NCBI GenBank assembly: GCA_012845835.1
Contig: JABAKD010000028.1
Location: forward strand, 689,501-753,500
From: Undaria pinnatifida
Lineage: Eukaryota > Sar > Phaeophyceae > Laminariales > Alariaceae
Direction of reading: 5' to 3'
DNA: 64,000 bases
Every line of letters begins with the position of its first letter. The stretch's first letter is position 1. Shown here one piece after another: positions 29,201 through 40,900 of this stretch. A model generated the notes under the pieces. The model was not told where the DNA came from and did no database searches. It saw only the letters and a program-made list of their open reading frames with translations. Position numbers and translations under genes: made by a program.

Positions 29201-30585
29201 GGTAATCGAGGTAGATCATGCTGTGCGGATTGGAGAATCTTAACCCCGCGCATGGGGCCTGATATCACGTAGTGTGCATATGGTAAGGCACCCACGAGGC
29301 AGTTTTTGCATAGTATCCCCGATGCTGTCTTTGGAAGTGGCAACGAGGAAAACAAATGCATTAATTCGAAGCTGCCATCCGTATGCGAGAAAGTACGCGC
29401 AAGGTGCGGAAGTCCGCGTCACAAGTGGTTCTTAGTAGGATGCAGCTTACCCTCCATGCGACTCGCCAAACACCTCATGGCGTTTCGCGCTTGGTGCACG
29501 TGATGTGTGCCTGGTCGGTGAAAACCCGACGTGCTTCGTCCCGGGGTTGTAAGGATGTGACGGTATATGGTACCCCCCCCCCCCCCCTCCCCCCTATTCT
29601 CCTCCCTCCCCTCCCCTCCTCCCCCCTACACCGCCTCCCCCATCCCCCCGCCACCTCACTCCCCCGCCATCTGACTTCCCCCTCCCCTCCCCTCCCCCCC
29701 CCCCCTCCCCCCCCCCCCTCCCCCCTTGACCCGTTGCAAGAACGCCCTTAACCTAGCGGACATGCGGTACGGGCTGGCAGCGGAGCAGATGATGGTTGGA
29801 GAGATTTTCGTTACCAAGGGGCACGTGGTGAAGCGCATGAGAATCATGGGGAGGGGTCGCGCCGGCATTTCGACTCGAAAGTGGAGTCACCTTAACGTAA
29901 CCCTTAGGGAAATTGATTTTGACGCCCTTATTGACGGAGCTGAGAACGACAGGCGGAGGAAAAAGCTCACGGCTAAGAAGGAGAAGGTGCGTGACACAGG
30001 TTTGGGGTTTATAAGTTCAGGGGAGAGGGGGAAATGGGGGGAGGGAGGAGGTCGTTTGGTGATAGTGAGGGTCTGGGTTGGGATTCGGGTGGGAGCAGGG
30101 TTACGTTAATGTTTTGGGGTTTCTAGGGGAGGGGCAGAGCGAGGAGGCGGGGGGAGAGGGTGAGGTGGGAGCTTTGGGTGATAGTGAGGGACTGGGTTTG
30201 GATTCGTGTGGGGGTGGGGATCCGGGTGGGGGTAGAGCTTAAGGTGGGTGTAGACGGGTGGGTGGCGAGGTGGGGGTGGGGGCTGCGTTGACGGTCGGGA
30301 TAGAGGTGAGGGTAGGGATCGGGGTGAGGGTGAGGGTCGAGGTGGGGGTTAGGGTGGAATGGAGGAGATGGCGTAGATTGATGGTTGTTGCTATTGTTGT
30401 GAGGATTGTAGATGTTGTTACGTAGACTCGTCGACAGCGATTGGCCGTGTCAGCACGCAACGCCCTGATTATGAAATAAAATGACATGAACGTTTAATTA
30501 AGTGCACAACCGCCAACCTCAAAACCTCCCGACCCAATCGCACGTACTGCAGGTCGCGCAGCTGCTCATGGCAAGAGCAGAATAG
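26281..30585 (+). CDS. mrpl22: Large-subunit ribosomal protein uL22, mitochondrial type
   Basis: Exons: 26281-26844, 29741-29986, 30553-30585; both introns are GT-AG and phase 0; 280 residues. uL22 lines the peptide exit tunnel by binding 23S-type rRNA. Residues 139-188 carry the first half of the fold (KEIRVSPWSLNLLAKLVRGL, then EASAQLQFCKKK). Exon 2 has the second half, with VGEIFVTKGHVVKRMRIMGR, GRAGISTRKWSHLNV and a closing strand. I start at the ATG at 26281 because it gives an Arg-rich, acid-poor presequence (MHCLRSLRIASLGPASVRLG) typical of mitochondrial import; an in-frame ATG at 26155 also exists. Brown algal plastids are expected to encode their own uL22, so a nuclear copy fits the mitochondrion (inference). 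The last exon (VAQLLMARAE, stop) is short and chosen by splice site and phase. Reading through the exon 2 donor instead would add a Gly-rich tail ending at 30109. Confidence 0.85.
27000..27190 (+). repeat. R12 repeat, single copy upstream of the large palindrome
   Basis: Shares GCGAAGCCTCTGAGCGAAAG, CGCGCTCCGCC, CGACGCGCAGC and CAGGTCTGCT blocks with the arms of the inverted repeat at 27430-28490. It lies in the first intron of uL22m. Confidence 0.8.
27430..28490. repeat. Imperfect 1.06 kb palindrome (foldback) in uL22m intron 1
   Basis: Left arm about 27430-27985, right arm about 27990-28490. Matching blocks from outside in: GTGGAAACGTACACAGATCA with its counterpart at about 28434-28453; CGTGATAACATGGCCGCACC with 28370-28390; AGATCCGTGAAAATGATCTG with 28260-28285; the Ser/Arg-rich GC block 27710-27870 with 28075-28240; and GCTTCGAAAATGAGGC with the mirrored sequence at 28015-28030. 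The spacer is almost absent. No coding capacity is visible. It could fold as a long hairpin in the pre-mRNA. Confidence 0.8.
28623..28711 (+). mobile_element. TTAA-type MITE, copy b
   Basis: Begins TTAACGCCTTTACAACTGG, contains TTACTTGGATTAAGTATGGG and ends AACGGGTTAA. Same size and block order as the copies at 50877 and 60257. It lies in the first intron of uL22m. Confidence 0.8.
29485..29565 (+). repeat. Dispersed repeat R4, copy 2
   Basis: Reads CGCGCTTGGTGCACGTGATG, GGTCGGTGAAAACCCGACG, TGCTTCGTCCCGG and TTGTAAGGATGTGACGG, just before the C-rich stretch leading to uL22m exon 2. Confidence 0.75.
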
Positions 30586-33500
30586 GTCCACCGCCAAATA
30601 AAAGGTCTACCGCCGAAACCAGTTCAGGCGGGGACACCAAGCTACGGACGAATCGGCCTACCAACTGAAATACCGACCGCTCTCGTCGCGTCGCATCGTG
30701 CTTGCAGCATGTAGCGCATACAACAGGGGCGTCAGCCACGCGCCACGAGGATGCCCTCGGCGCGCGCGTGCCCTCCTGCCCCGTATGTATTTGTTGTGCC
30801 CGTAACAACAAAAGCAGACTTTTAGCAAACCCTCAGCGATTTGTAAAGTTTTGTGGGCATGAGGGGGGATCGTTCGGTCAACCAGGATTGGCCGAGCGCG
30901 ATGAATCAACCGCACGCCGATGGTGCGAGCGGGTTGATCGGAACTGACATGTTAACGAGTGTGCCCGATGGAGTAGTGTTGTCGCGAACGCCCCGGCGGT
31001 GGTGATGGTGGTGGTGGTGGTGGTTGCGGCACGTGGCGGCGGCGGCGTTGGTGATGGTGGTGGCAGCGGTGGTGGCGGTGGAAGTGGTGGTGGTGCGGAG
31101 TGGTGGGAGCGGCTAGAACAGTACGTGAGGACACGCGGCTGCTACGGTAGAGATTGGGGCGAGTGGTTTTGATCGGATTTTTTCCGGCAAAATCAATGCG
31201 CGCACACGAGGCGTTTGTCGCGCGGCAGGAGTCGGGAGCGGCGGGCACACAGTCTGGGAGCGATTTGCCTTGTCGGTTAAGGTTGGGTTCCGAAGCAATG
31301 CTCGGGAACCGAACCGCAGGAGGGGGCTGCTCGTATGAGTGATGACTGCTGCCGGGCGATGCGTGACCGCATTGCAAGATCTTTTTACGAATGATCTGAT
31401 TTCCCCGCTCCTCTCCAGCTGACGCTACGATCGTGTTGACTGATCGTTTGTGTGGTGAGGTTAAGCATTAATTATCCCGCCGAGGACGAAAAACTACCAA
31501 AAAATGAAATATTTGCATCTTTTGTTTTTGCTCCCTACGACTGTTCGGGTTTCTACGAAAAGCATGGCGTTTTTGTTTTGCGAATTGTCGAAATGTGCGT
31601 AAAAGTGTAGGCTGCGCTCTCCATGTCCTGAACAAAGGTGCTGTTATTCTCCTGGCTTTGGAGTCTCGTTGACGAAATATACCAGGCATTTATTGTTTGT
31701 CTTTCGAATTGCGTTGTCATTGTCGGTTTCAGGGTCGTGGGAGAGAGATATATCTCCCCTATGGCCAGATACACCCATCGCAGCCTCCTGCCATCTCGCA
31801 TGTATCTCGCCCACACATATACCGTCTCTCCCTAAAATATTACCAGCCGGGTTCCTATCTATTACCGCCTACAGTCGTCTCGGGTGACCAAGCCTCCGAA
31901 TGGTACCGCACCATTCGACTCCTCCTTCTCTGTTACTTTGTTTTATTTCGTGCAGACAAAACTACCCTATTTTTTAATTCTCCGTTCTCCAGGCTTGAGT
32001 GAAGTATCAGAATCGTTCAATACAAAACCCTGGATACCCCTTGTTCGCTTGACTCTCAAAAGCCCGTTCTCCAGCAACAGCAGCAACGTCGCGACAGTTT
32101 GTGCTTGTCTCGACATCCCCACACATACCATCGGTCTCCAAGTGTCAGCATCAGCGGTACAGGCAGGGTGTGCGACAAACTCTGTATTATCGACTGTCCG
32201 CTGGGAGCATCCCGACCCGGGCGCAGCAGCACATTGTGCAGCTTCCACGGATCCATTCGGCGCGTCGGCGATTTTGCTAGAGATAGGGCCAACAGAGTTT
32301 AGCATGGATAATAGGCATTGAATGCCGTGTGTAAGTTATGTATGGGTGGAGACCAGTGGCGGTTCGCCAGCCCTCCGCACCTCCACCAGAAACGGTGGCA
32401 AAAAAGCTTCCATTGGGAGTTCCACGTACAAGGCGAGATTCGTCAAAACGGAAAACAAAAGCAAGTGGGATAGCAATCTTGCTGTGTCGTCCCGCGCTGC
32501 TATCTGTCGTCTATTATTATTGGTCTGCAGAGTTCGTTTTCGGTCTGTATAAGATCTCAAACGCAATCAATTTATTATGTTGTTTTCGCGCTCGTATCAT
32601 ACGTGTGCTGTGAACTGCCGCAGCACCGCCTTCTGGGCGCGTTGAAAGTTCACAGCTCGCGCCGCTCTACCGACGCCGGATGGCAGAGGTCGCCATCAAT
32701 TATAAGGATAGCCTATCGTGTATAGACGTTCACTGGCTACTTTTTATATAATAAGCTATCTTAATTACGTCACCTATGCTCAAGTTCGATAAATTTAAGG
32801 GTCGTTACTCATCTTTGCAAGCTGCGCGACTTGTACGCTCGACTGAAAGAACCACAACAAGTGGAGAGGAAAGTAAAAGGACAACGCGCGCCTCTGCTTC
32901 CGAACTTACGACGACGGAAGGCGGGTTTGCGAGCGGTCAAACTAAGCGACTAGACTATACTCGTAGGCAGAACAGCTACCACCAATATTATACCAGGCAG
33001 CTGCTAGACGTACGTAGTCTAGCCTCTAGAAGAACCAACAATCAACGGCGGAAATATGGAGCCACTGCTGCGAAAAATAGCCAGCGCAAGCGCGACGAGA
33101 TGCCGGGCACGAGACTGAAAGAAAAGAGGCCGCTGACTAAACTATCTATTCGAAAATCGTGCCTTTCGGCTTGCGTACGTATGTGTTAAGGTTACGCATT
33201 CACGTAGGAAACTACCGACGAAGACAAAACCAAAGTCGCTGGCTGACGGAGGAGATGAGCAAAAACGCCGATCGACGGAAACAGACATGGAACGTCGCTT
33301 ATCGATCTGGAGACAAGAAAAAAATCGAGACACCAAAATCCGTTGACCGACGGCGACTAAAAAATCGCTACCGATGCGGGTACCCCGATTTAAGAGCACC
33401 CCGTGACGCGCCGAAGCAAGCGCTCCTAACCCCTTTACAACTGGAAACCCGTTTTGGGGGACAAAATTACTTGGACTTAGTATAGGGAGGGGTTCGGGGG

Positions 33501-34908
33501 CACATTGTCTCATATGTGTAGTGGTGAATATATGGTTTTAGTACGAGCGGGACATGCAGAACGACCGCTCTCAAGTCCCGAACGCTCTTATCCGGGGCGC
33601 TCTTAAATCGGAGTACCCCATGTAGCCCATCGAGACATGAACATCCTTGACGGACGAAAAAATTGACGCCGATGACCGACAAACGTTAGTCCCCGATCGC
33701 CCGAGACTTTTAAGCAGAAAAGTCGCCGACCGACGAAACAAAAACGAAGACGCTGATCGACGAGACGAAAAAAAAAGTTGCTGAACGACGACGCGTCCAC
33801 CAAAAAGAAACAAAAATCGTTCCACCGACAGAGGTAAAAAGCGCACGTCCACTTACTGTCAAGACCGCGCAACATACCCAACAAGAATAACACCACCAAA
33901 AATAATGTCAGGAGTATGGTAGGGTGGCTGAGCCTCTTTTCTTATATCCGAAAGGTAGATATGTCGTGCCCAAAACGAAACGCGACAAGTGTCCCCCGTC
34001 CGCCCGCCCGCTCGCCGCAAAACAGCGGTAAGCAGCATGATCGTCGCTGACGACATTCTTGCTGTTATATAACCCCACGCCCGATATGCCTCTTTTCTCT
34101 CATCCCCCCGCAGTACCCACGCCAACAATAATGTTAACGGTACGCCTTAAATTCTCCTCGAAACCCCTCCCCTATACCCCCCCTGCCTCCGCTCTCTCTG
34201 CAACACTCGGGGGGTTCGTACGGCGCCTGTATAATGCCACACAGCATTACAACGTCTCCATTTATTCCAAATTTTGAAATTTCTTGTTTTATCTCGCTTC
34301 GTCTGCGCTCCTTATTTTCCAGAGAGTCCCCCCCCCTAGCCCCCCCCCCTTCCGATTCCCACTATCCACCGCCCCGCGCTTGCAAATAAAGCGTGCCCTC
34401 CCTCCTTCCCTTCTCCTCCCTCCCTCCCCCCAACTTCTCCGAAGCGAGGCGATCGAATCGCTAACCTCCTCCGAAACTGCCGCCATCAGAAGTATCGCTT
34501 ATCGACCCATTCCCCCCACTTTCTCCCGGCCTCCGCTGATAATTAAAGGACGCCGAATCCATCTGTAATCCACAAAACCGCGTCTTCCGCCGCCAGCGCA
34601 CCCACCCGCCCGCGCACCCGTCGGCCAAAAACCGATCACCTCACTACAAAAACCATTGACTCCCCGCCCCCTCTGGTCCCCTCCCCAAAAAACAAAAAAA
34701 AACGCCACCACCACTGCTGCCTCCCGCTCTATACCAACGCTAACCGCCTACATATATAGCCTAGCCTAGCGCGAAACCCATTTCAAGCTTCACCTACACT
34801 TAAGAGTCAAACTACTCGTAAACAGAGTACGTAATGCTGGCAGCGGTGTAACGGGGGATAAGGCGTCTCTAATTCGAGTTTTTAAGATACCAAAAGGCGT
34901 TTTTTTGT
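30586..34908. other. Spacer between the convergent uL22m and phytoene synthase genes
   Basis: No recognisable gene. It holds a GGT-type trinucleotide tract (30990-31100), an unremarkable AT-richer stretch (31380-33200), a region with recurring GACGAAAAAA and CGATCGACGA words (33230-33850), the MITE copy at 33426, and C-rich, protein-poor DNA (34080-34700). The 3' UTRs of both genes must lie at its ends. I see no clear polyadenylation signal. Confidence 0.55.
33426..33505 (+). mobile_element. TTAA-type MITE, copy c, right end lost
   Basis: Starts CTAACCCCTTTACAACTGGA, then GGGGGACAAAATTACTTGGA, CTTAGTATAGGGAGGGGTTC and GGGGGC. The closing AAAGGGGTTAA is missing. Confidence 0.75.
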
Positions 34909-37900
34909 CTAGAAATCGTCGTCGGCGTTTCCGGTGGGGAAGGCCTCGCGCTCCATCTCGAGCCTGTCGAATCGAGTCAGCTTGAACTCGCTGTCGTCGA
35001 TGTTCTGCGAGCGAGAGATGAAGCGCGATTGGTTCATCCCCCCCCCCCCGATGTTTTGCGGTTTGGGGCGAGACGGTTGGAGAATCGAGGGCAGGACAGG
35101 AGAGGACAGGACGAGTCGGGATGGGACAGGACACGACAGGACAGGAGAGGACGGGACGGGACGGGACAAGACAGAACAGGACAGGACGGGACGGGACGCG
35201 ACACATCAGAGCAGGACAGGGCAGGGCAGGGCACGGGAGGGTAGAGTAAGGCAGGTTGGTTTGGTTTGGTTTGGTTTGGTTTGGTTTGGTTTGGTTTAGT
35301 TTGGTTTGGTTTGGTTTGGTTTGGTTTGGTTTGGTTTGGTTTGGTGTGGTTTGGATTGAATTGGATTGGATTGGTTTGGTTTGGTTTGGTTTGGTTTGGT
35401 TTGGTTTGGTTTGGTTTGGTTTGGTTTGGTTTGATTTGGTTGGTTTGGTTTGGTTTGGTTTGGTTTGGTTTCGTGGTATCGTGTTTTTTGGTCTGATTAG
35501 TTTCAAAATTGGTTTGGTTGGGTTTGTGTTGCTTTGTTCTATGGAGGAAACATAACGACAGCCAACCGCCTTATATTCAACAAACTGAATATTTTCAGCT
35601 ATCGTCCGCGTAAAAACTGTTTTGGCTTGTTCTGCTTTGCTAAGGTCTCCTCGCTCGTTTCACCACGTTCGCACTCCCCGAGTTGAGCGACTGAGCGTAG
35701 AAGGTGAGCATAAGCAGCTTCTCTGTCTTGGACATGTACCCGCAGATATGCCGCTTGGTTTGGTTTGGGTGTGATATACCACGTATGTTCGTTTTGCTTC
35801 GTTTCGTTTCGTTTTGTTTCGCTTGCATTCTGTTGCATTTTGTCTGTTATTCTAACCCGATCTGATCTGGTCTCTCTCGTCTCACCGTGTTAACCTTCCC
35901 CGGGTTGAGCGACTTGAGGTAGGAGAAGGGGAGCGTTAGCAGCTTCTCGGTCTTGGAGATGTACGCGCGCTTGCGGAAGTTGTCGAAGTTATTCGACTCG
36001 ATCGCCGTGAGGATCTTGCCATACATGTCCAGGGACGCCTTAACAAGACAGGGAAAAAGAAAAGGAAAAGACGGAAAATGAGAAGGGAAAAAAAACACAG
36101 TTGAAATTTGTAATACAGCTTAATAAACAAAAACAAAAAACAGCAAAAAAAAACAAAACATCCAAAACGAGAACAAATTGAATTGATGGAAGCCCAACAT
36201 GGGCGAAATCACAGCAAAAACGAAGACGAAACAAAACACGTGTACAAGCACCCACAGTAAAAAATCACACTCAAAATCTGCTTTAAAAATGCTTCACGTA
36301 CCTTGGTACGATATAGAACATATCAGGTGCCTGGTACTCGTACGAAATACCTCGTACAAAACACGAACACACGAGAAAACAAACGAACCGAAACGAACCA
36401 AACCGACCGACCGACCGACCAACCGACCGACCGACCGACCGACCGACCGACCGAACGGCCCACCGACCGACCGACCGACCGACGACCGACCGCTCTCTCG
36501 TACCTGGACAGGCAGGCGTCCCTCGGGAGAGAGCATGGGGATGCCCCTCGCAGCCTGCTTGTAGTAAAATCTAGCCCTCGCAATCTGGTATCGCATGAGC
36601 TCCTTGTAGTTGGAATCGAGGATGCCGTTCATGATGTTCTCAGGGTCCACTCCGAACTTCTCCAAGTCCTGACGAAACGGAAGCGGCGGGTGGAAAGGGT
36701 GGGAAGGGTGGGCGGGAGGGAAGGCGGGATACGAAATACAACAAAATATACAACAAAAAGTTATGTGAGAAATACACTAAAAAACACAATAAAACATGCA
36801 ATTAAACATACAAAAAAAATAGAATACGCCCATAAAAAGAAAAAGAAAAAAGAAAACCGGTAGAGTACATTGAAAAATACCAAAACAATGCTCGGGAATA
36901 TTACCTCAAGAGGAAGGTAGATTCGCCCTCGCACCGCGTCCTCCCCAACGTCCCTTGTTGTTGTTGTTGGTGGTGGTGGTGGTGTTGGTGGTGGTGATGG
37001 TGTTGGTGTTGTTGGTGGGGGTGGTGGTGGTGGTGGTGGTGGTGGTGGTGGTGGTGGTGGTGGTGGTGACGGTGGCGTTTTTTTTGTTCACAAGACACGA
37101 CAGGACACAACAACGCAGAACAAGGACGAACATGACAGGACAGGACGAGGGCAGCACTGCGGTCAAGGTAGACAGCATGAAAGTATCAAAAGTATCTCGA
37201 TAAAATGATCACGTGTTATGATGACCTAAGAGGTGGAGGCGGCGTGAAATGGCGCGTGGGCGACCGCGTCTGTCAATAAACTAAACGAAGACGTGAAGAA
37301 ACTAACGCCGGATACCTCGGCGCGTCCACACAAACGGGTTTCGAAAAGATCGACCCACACACTCAAGGCGGCGAGAGAAAATGAAGAGCGCAGCACAAAG
37401 ATAAAGGACAAAGCGTGCACCTAAACCGCACCCGCACGAACACACTCTTCTTTTCGCCACGCACACCTCCCCGCACGGAAGCAAAACCTCAACCACCACC
37501 ACGACCAACACCATATATTTCACCACCACCACCATCACTGCCAACACCACCAACACCAACACCATCACGTCAACACTGTTACCTTTTCCACCACCTTTTC
37601 CATATTTTCCACCACTACCAACGTCACCCCCACCCTCACGACCAGTCTCACTCCCCCCCCCCCCAACCCCGCCCCCCCCCAACCACCAACCCCACCCCCC
37701 CCCAGCCCAACCCCCCTCGCATTACCTGAGAATGTTGGTGAGCTGCAAGGCAATACCCAGGGACAACGCAGGAAATTTAGCATCTTCCTCCGAAACCCCT
37801 TCCGCAGTGCCCAATATAGGCAGGACCATGAGGCCCACTGTGCCAGCCACGCGGTAGCAGTACAGCTCCAGCTCCTCGAAAGTCTGGTATCGGTTCTTCC

Positions 37901-40900
37901 CGATACCCGGCACGTCCATCACCATGCCGTCGATCATGTCCTATGAGGAGGAGGAGAGAGTTGGGGAGGTGGATGGGGGACGGAGATGGGGGGTTGGGGA
38001 GGGGAGGGGAGATGGGGGGGGGGGGGTGAGGGTGGGATGGGGATGGGGGTTGGGGGGGAGAGAACGAGGGGGGAGAGGGAGGGGGGGCGTGGCGGTGGTG
38101 ATGGGTGGGTCGTGGTGGTGGTGGTGGCGGCGGTGATGGTGCACTTGCGGAAAACTCGAACGGCATGTTTTCTCTCCAAAACGCACACAAGAGAAACGGA
38201 AGACGTGTTTTCACCGGCCTCAAACACTGTGAAGAGAAAAGCCACACGAGAGCCTAGAGGTAGAGATGAAGCTTACCTGCCGCTCGATGGGTGATGGTCG
38301 GAACGACTGCTTTACTGCAAATACCAACCCCTTCACCGCTGCACCCAACGTTTTTTGGGGGAAACTAGTTAGAAATACAATGGGGGTACTTGTTGAAGTT
38401 CCCAGAGGTAAACCACCGCAGTTATCTCCAGGGCGCGAGGCCCCCCGGGTTCGGGGCAGGAGGCCTCATCCAACCCACTATTTCGCTCGTCGGACAGATC
38501 ATCACAGCTTGATGATCTAGACCATCCAGGTAAGATCTGTATGATCTAGCTCACGTTACTGTGCGGTACGATCTGCGTGATCTAGCAAATGTTGGACGTC
38601 AGCTGTGAGTTCGACGACTTAGGGTCGATGCTCATCTTTGCAAGCTCCGTACTAAATCGATCGCCCATCTTTAGTAAGTTTTATGAATCAAAACGCAACA
38701 TAAGATTATTGTAACTGTTTCAATTACGTCAGCTGTGAGTGAGTTCGACGAATTTAGGGTCGATACTCATCTTTGCAAGCTGCGTACTACACCGGTCGTC
38801 CGCTTTCAGTAAGTTTTCATGAGTCAAAACCTACTATAAGATGGCGTTTCAACATATAACATGACGTTTAACAAAACCATTTCAAACATACAAACACAGT
38901 CAGCTGTGCCCAGAGGTTCGAAAAAAAGTAGCGTCGATATGGTACTTATAATTTGCAAGCTGCGTGATACACCGCTCCCTCGATTTTACACATGCATTAA
39001 GCTTTGAATACATATATACACATCTGACTCCTGCGGATGTTGCCATAGCATCAACAACGAAATATCATCAAGAATAACAATGGTAGCAACTATACGTACT
39101 TCGTCCCACCAAGATAGTAACCCATGATTCGCAGAAATGTCGCATGCTACGGTAGAGGTACACCACTTTCTTTTTTTGCCGACGCTCCTCAGTTTTGAGA
39201 GCTCAAGACATGATCCTCCCAAAAACTCTTTCGGAGAAAAAAATTAAACTGCTGCCGGATGAAAAAAAAACTCAAGGCCTTAGGTACGCAACGAGAATCA
39301 AGCAAAAAAAAAATTGTCGATTTCCGACGATTTTGGATCAATCAAGAATCAATCCTCGTCATTCAGAAAAAAAAATCAGACGAAAACTGCTACCTCTGCC
39401 GTAGCATGCGCAGAGTGAAAAACACACTCCAATCAACGGGCTAACAACCGTCGCCTTCCGGTGTCTATCGGCCGCTACGCACTACCGCGCGCGGGGCCGG
39501 CCCCGCGCAGTCACCTTGAAGGGCGCGATAGGGAGAGACGGGTAATTCTCGCGAACGTCAACCAGTGCGAGGTCGAGCGAGTCCCGAGGCTTTCCCTTAA
39601 ACACGTCGTCCAGCCGCACCGCCCACTACAGAGAGCGGCAACAAGAAAAAAAAACAGGGAGAGACGGCGGTGGACGCGGCCGGGGGGGGGGGAAAGCAAT
39701 TTCAGAGGCGGCATGTTTATTGGTGAGACTAACTAACAAAAAGAAGGCATGCCCAGCCAAAAAAACACGGTGCCAAGGTGACAGGCACCTTGGTATATAT
39801 TTAATAGTTACCCCTATGAAAAACAAAGGGCAGATGATTACAGCGCAGGACTATACGATACAACCCCCCCCCCCCCTGCTCCCCCACCGAATCCCAACCC
39901 ACGGAGAGGATACCTCCACCCTGCCCTCTCGATTCTCGCTATGAACACCGGGAGAAACACAACGTGCCACCAAGGTTAACTCCATGGCATGCTTGTGCGT
40001 TGCGCGATCAACCGAAAGAAACGGAAAAACAATCGCCTGGACCCCTTTACAAATGCACCCATGCTATTAGCGTCATTCACGCCATTCACGCCATTCGCGT
40101 AATTAGAGACAAACTACATCGGAGCAGTGTGAAAATCACTTTCGCGGAAGGAACAAAGGATTTAGCGTTCCTCCGCCCATATGCCTATGCTCTTCAAGAC
40201 TATTAGTCAAAACCTAAAACGCTTGCCTCTTTCAACAGTCGAGAAAAAAGTCCGAGCAGAACGTGCGTAACACATTGCGTTCTATCCCCACACCCCCACC
40301 CCCCACCCCGCCCTTTCTCTCTCTCCCCTTTACCACCACCACACCCACACAATCACCCCCTCGCCCATGACTACCCCCACCCCTCCCCACCCGCGAACAC
40401 CTCCTCCCCCCGCCCCCCACTACTCCTTCTCCCTCCCCCGGCCGGTCCTCCCCCCCCCCCCCCCCCGATCCCCGCCCTACCTCCCTCTCCCGACCACCCC
40501 CCCCCCCCCCCCAACCCCGACTGTGAACGCCTCTCACATCTTTCAAATCCTGCTGCATGCTCTTCTTGCCCCGCACCATGGCACGAGGCCCGTCCACTAT
40601 GTCGTCCGTCCGCCGGCACCACACGTAAATAGCCCACACCGCCTGGTAGGGGATGGAGAGGGGGGGGGGGGGGATGAAAACTAAAGATATATTAAAAAAG
40701 TTGGCAAAAAAAGCACAATGTGAAAGAAGGGGAAAACACACACACAAGATGAAAACAGCGGTTGGCAAAAAGGCACAGAGCGAGACAAAACTGAAAAAAA
40801 CACACACACAACATCGCAAAGGAAACCATATACAAACCAGCACACAAGAACACAAAAAAAAAACACAGAAAACAAATCAGAACAGAAGATAGTACACAAG

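Noticed and set aside
29987-30109. Read-through of uL22 exon 2 to the stop at 30109
   Set aside because: The tail would be Gly-rich and unlike the family; the donor GTGCGT and a short phase-0 exon at 30553 give a helical end. The alternative is not excluded.
31884-32321. 145-codon plus-strand open frame in the convergent spacer
   Set aside because: No family feature, and similar-length frames on the opposite strand; likely chance.
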